Assembly: GCF_004193775.1 (NCBI RefSeq)
Contig: NC_041018.1
Coordinates: 40,900,677-40,964,676 of the forward strand
Direction: 5' to 3'
Length of the DNA stretch: 64,000 nucleotides
DNA from: Glycine soja
Lineage: Eukaryota; Streptophyta; Magnoliopsida; Fabales; Fabaceae
Positions 62,590 to 64,000 of the stretch are shown one piece after another. Under the pieces are notes generated by a model. That model saw only the letters and a list, made by a program, of their open reading frames with translations. It did no database searches and had not been told where the DNA came from. How positions within the stretch are numbered: the stretch's first letter is position 1; each line of letters starts with the position of its first letter. A program made the position numbers and the translations under genes.

Positions 62590-64000
62590 TTTAGTGGTCA
62601 TGAGTAGGGCCATTTTAGTCTTTCTCTGCCAAGTGACCAACAAATACGCTGCCTTATTAAGGAAGCATGGTCTGCTGGATTTATCATACCATGTAACAAA
62701 TAAGGATGAGTTTATGCTTGTCAGTTTTTCAGTTGTACTGTGTTTATGAATTTTTCCTTTGTCACAGTTTTACCAGTGCGCAGATTACTGATTTACATCT
62801 CTTATTTTTTTTCTTTCTTTTGAACTTTATCGTTTGTATATACAAATATCTTTTGTGGCATGTTCATGGCATTTTCTTTTTCATATATACAATATTTTTG
62901 TGGTGTGTTTGTCACTTCTGTTTGATTTGTTCTGATTTTACCCAGTCCTTGTATGCGTAGGATCAGTTGCATTTATAGTGTCTGAAAACATTTTCTAACC
63001 TATATATCAGTCTATGGATTGCAAGTAGTATTCTATATGCTCAAACAAACTATAATAATGGCTATGTTCAGCATCATTTGAGGTATTATTAAATTGCATG
63101 CCATGTCAAATTTTTACTTACTAGTAGTAAGTTTACTGTACAGTACATGGGCATTTTAAATTTAAATGAATTTTATAAATGAAGTGAATAATAGATATTT
63201 TTATTATTAATATTGAATATTTATTTTATTAAGCGAGAATAAATTAAATTGACATGGCTTTTAAAAAAATCCCATGTATGTGCCTTCATATGATGTGTTA
63301 GAATTTAAAAATTAAAATCAAAGTAGGATTGATGAAGATTATTACGATTTTGAAATCTAGTTTATCTAACAAAGTTTAGACCACACGGCTGGTATCTCAG
63401 TGGCAGTGCCCTGAAGGCAAAAGAATAGCTTGCTATCATCGTTTACCTCGCGAGTTGTGTTATGATTATCTTGTTTCTGAATTATTTTCTTAAAGGAGGA
63501 TATGAAGAAAGGCACTTTTCGGTTGCTTTTTACATGGAGTCGCTGAACCATGAAATCAGTTCCTAATAAGTGAATGAATGACTAAAAACCAAGAACTCCC
63601 TAACCTTTATCAAGGTAAAACACATACTGGAATTCCTTAAGCGAGAGGCAAGAGAAATTTCTTTCCTCGATGGTGACAATATTTGTTATTTGAACGGGTG
63701 ACAAACGTTTGATTAGAACAATAATTAGTTATGGAAAGACACAAAAGAGAACTTCTCAAGGGGAATCAATGTGAAATGTTCCATAAGAAGCAATAAGAAT
63801 TTGCTAGCTAAAGTCTACAGAATGCCCCATTATACATCCAAGGTATAAACACTTAAATTCTATGCATATTTAAGAGTCTTACTACCATTGCAACATGCAG
63901 AATTGCATTCAACCAGAACACCACAAAAATATCATCCTCTTCCCCTCTTTAGTAATCAAACATCATTAACCATCCATGGCACATAGAAGTAAGTCATTTC
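62590..64000. other. Region downstream of the PPR gene
   Basis: Contains the PPR 3' UTR and T-rich DNA. A minus-strand segment at 63411-63367 reads from a good acceptor (TTTTGCCTTCAG) through GTATEIPAVWSKLC to a stop and could be the last exon of a gene lying beyond the window, but no further exon is visible to 64000. Nothing else is supported. Confidence 0.4.

Noticed and set aside
63375..63445. tRNA-like sequence (GGTATCTCAGTGGCAG)
   Set aside because: It resembles a tRNA D-arm, but no anticodon stem, T-arm with GTTCRA or acceptor pairing follows at the right spacing.

Overview
This is nuclear DNA from a flowering plant, most likely a legume close to soybean (Glycine). The genes have many short exons with GT-AG introns, the spacers are very AT-rich, and the protein families and dispersed repeats are of legume type. 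The species call is inference from remembered sequence style; no search was run. All exon coordinates were derived by hand from reading frame, splice dinucleotides and phase continuity.

Layout. (1) 1-6.6 kb, + strand: a HAD-superfamily IMP/GMP-type 5'-nucleotidase in at least 16 exons, with a degenerate tandem repeat in the 5' intron and a truncated RTE LINE in a later intron. (2) 8.6-12.3 kb, - strand: an At2g16250-like LRR receptor kinase whose kinase domain looks catalytically dead. (3) 12.3-24.7 kb: a gene-poor spacer with a compound microsatellite, a hAT-like MITE and a ~690 bp Mutator-like element with a GC-rich interior. (4) 24.7 kb, +: a RADIALIS-like MYB gene broken by a stop codon at a conserved tryptophan. 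(5) 26.9-31.3 kb, +: a Maf-family nucleotide pyrophosphatase gene carrying two alternative versions of one catalytic-region exon. (6) 33.3-34.9 kb, +: an intronless 3-ketoacyl-CoA synthase followed by an Au-like SINE. (7) 38.4-42.9 kb, -: an 18-exon ERD6-like sugar transporter with a TRIM-like element in one intron. (8) 43-55.9 kb: repeat-rich DNA with a decayed Copia fragment, a broken small secreted-protein gene (49.0-50.1 kb, -) and a CACTA transposon end. (9) 55.9-57.9 kb, +: a gene for only the N-terminal part of a PUB5-type U-box protein, with LTR-like repeat DNA immediately downstream. (10) 60.2-62.6 kb, +: a two-exon P-class PPR protein gene.

The genes are independent plant loci and form no operon-like system. 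The most interesting feature is the Maf gene. Two tandem, phase-matched exons (28 and 27 codons) encode the same segment but end in different signature motifs, ADT and SDQ. These motifs mark two bacterial Maf subfamilies with different substrates, so mutually exclusive splicing could switch specificity. Other themes are gene decay (MYB, secreted protein, U-box gene) and small transposons lodged in introns.
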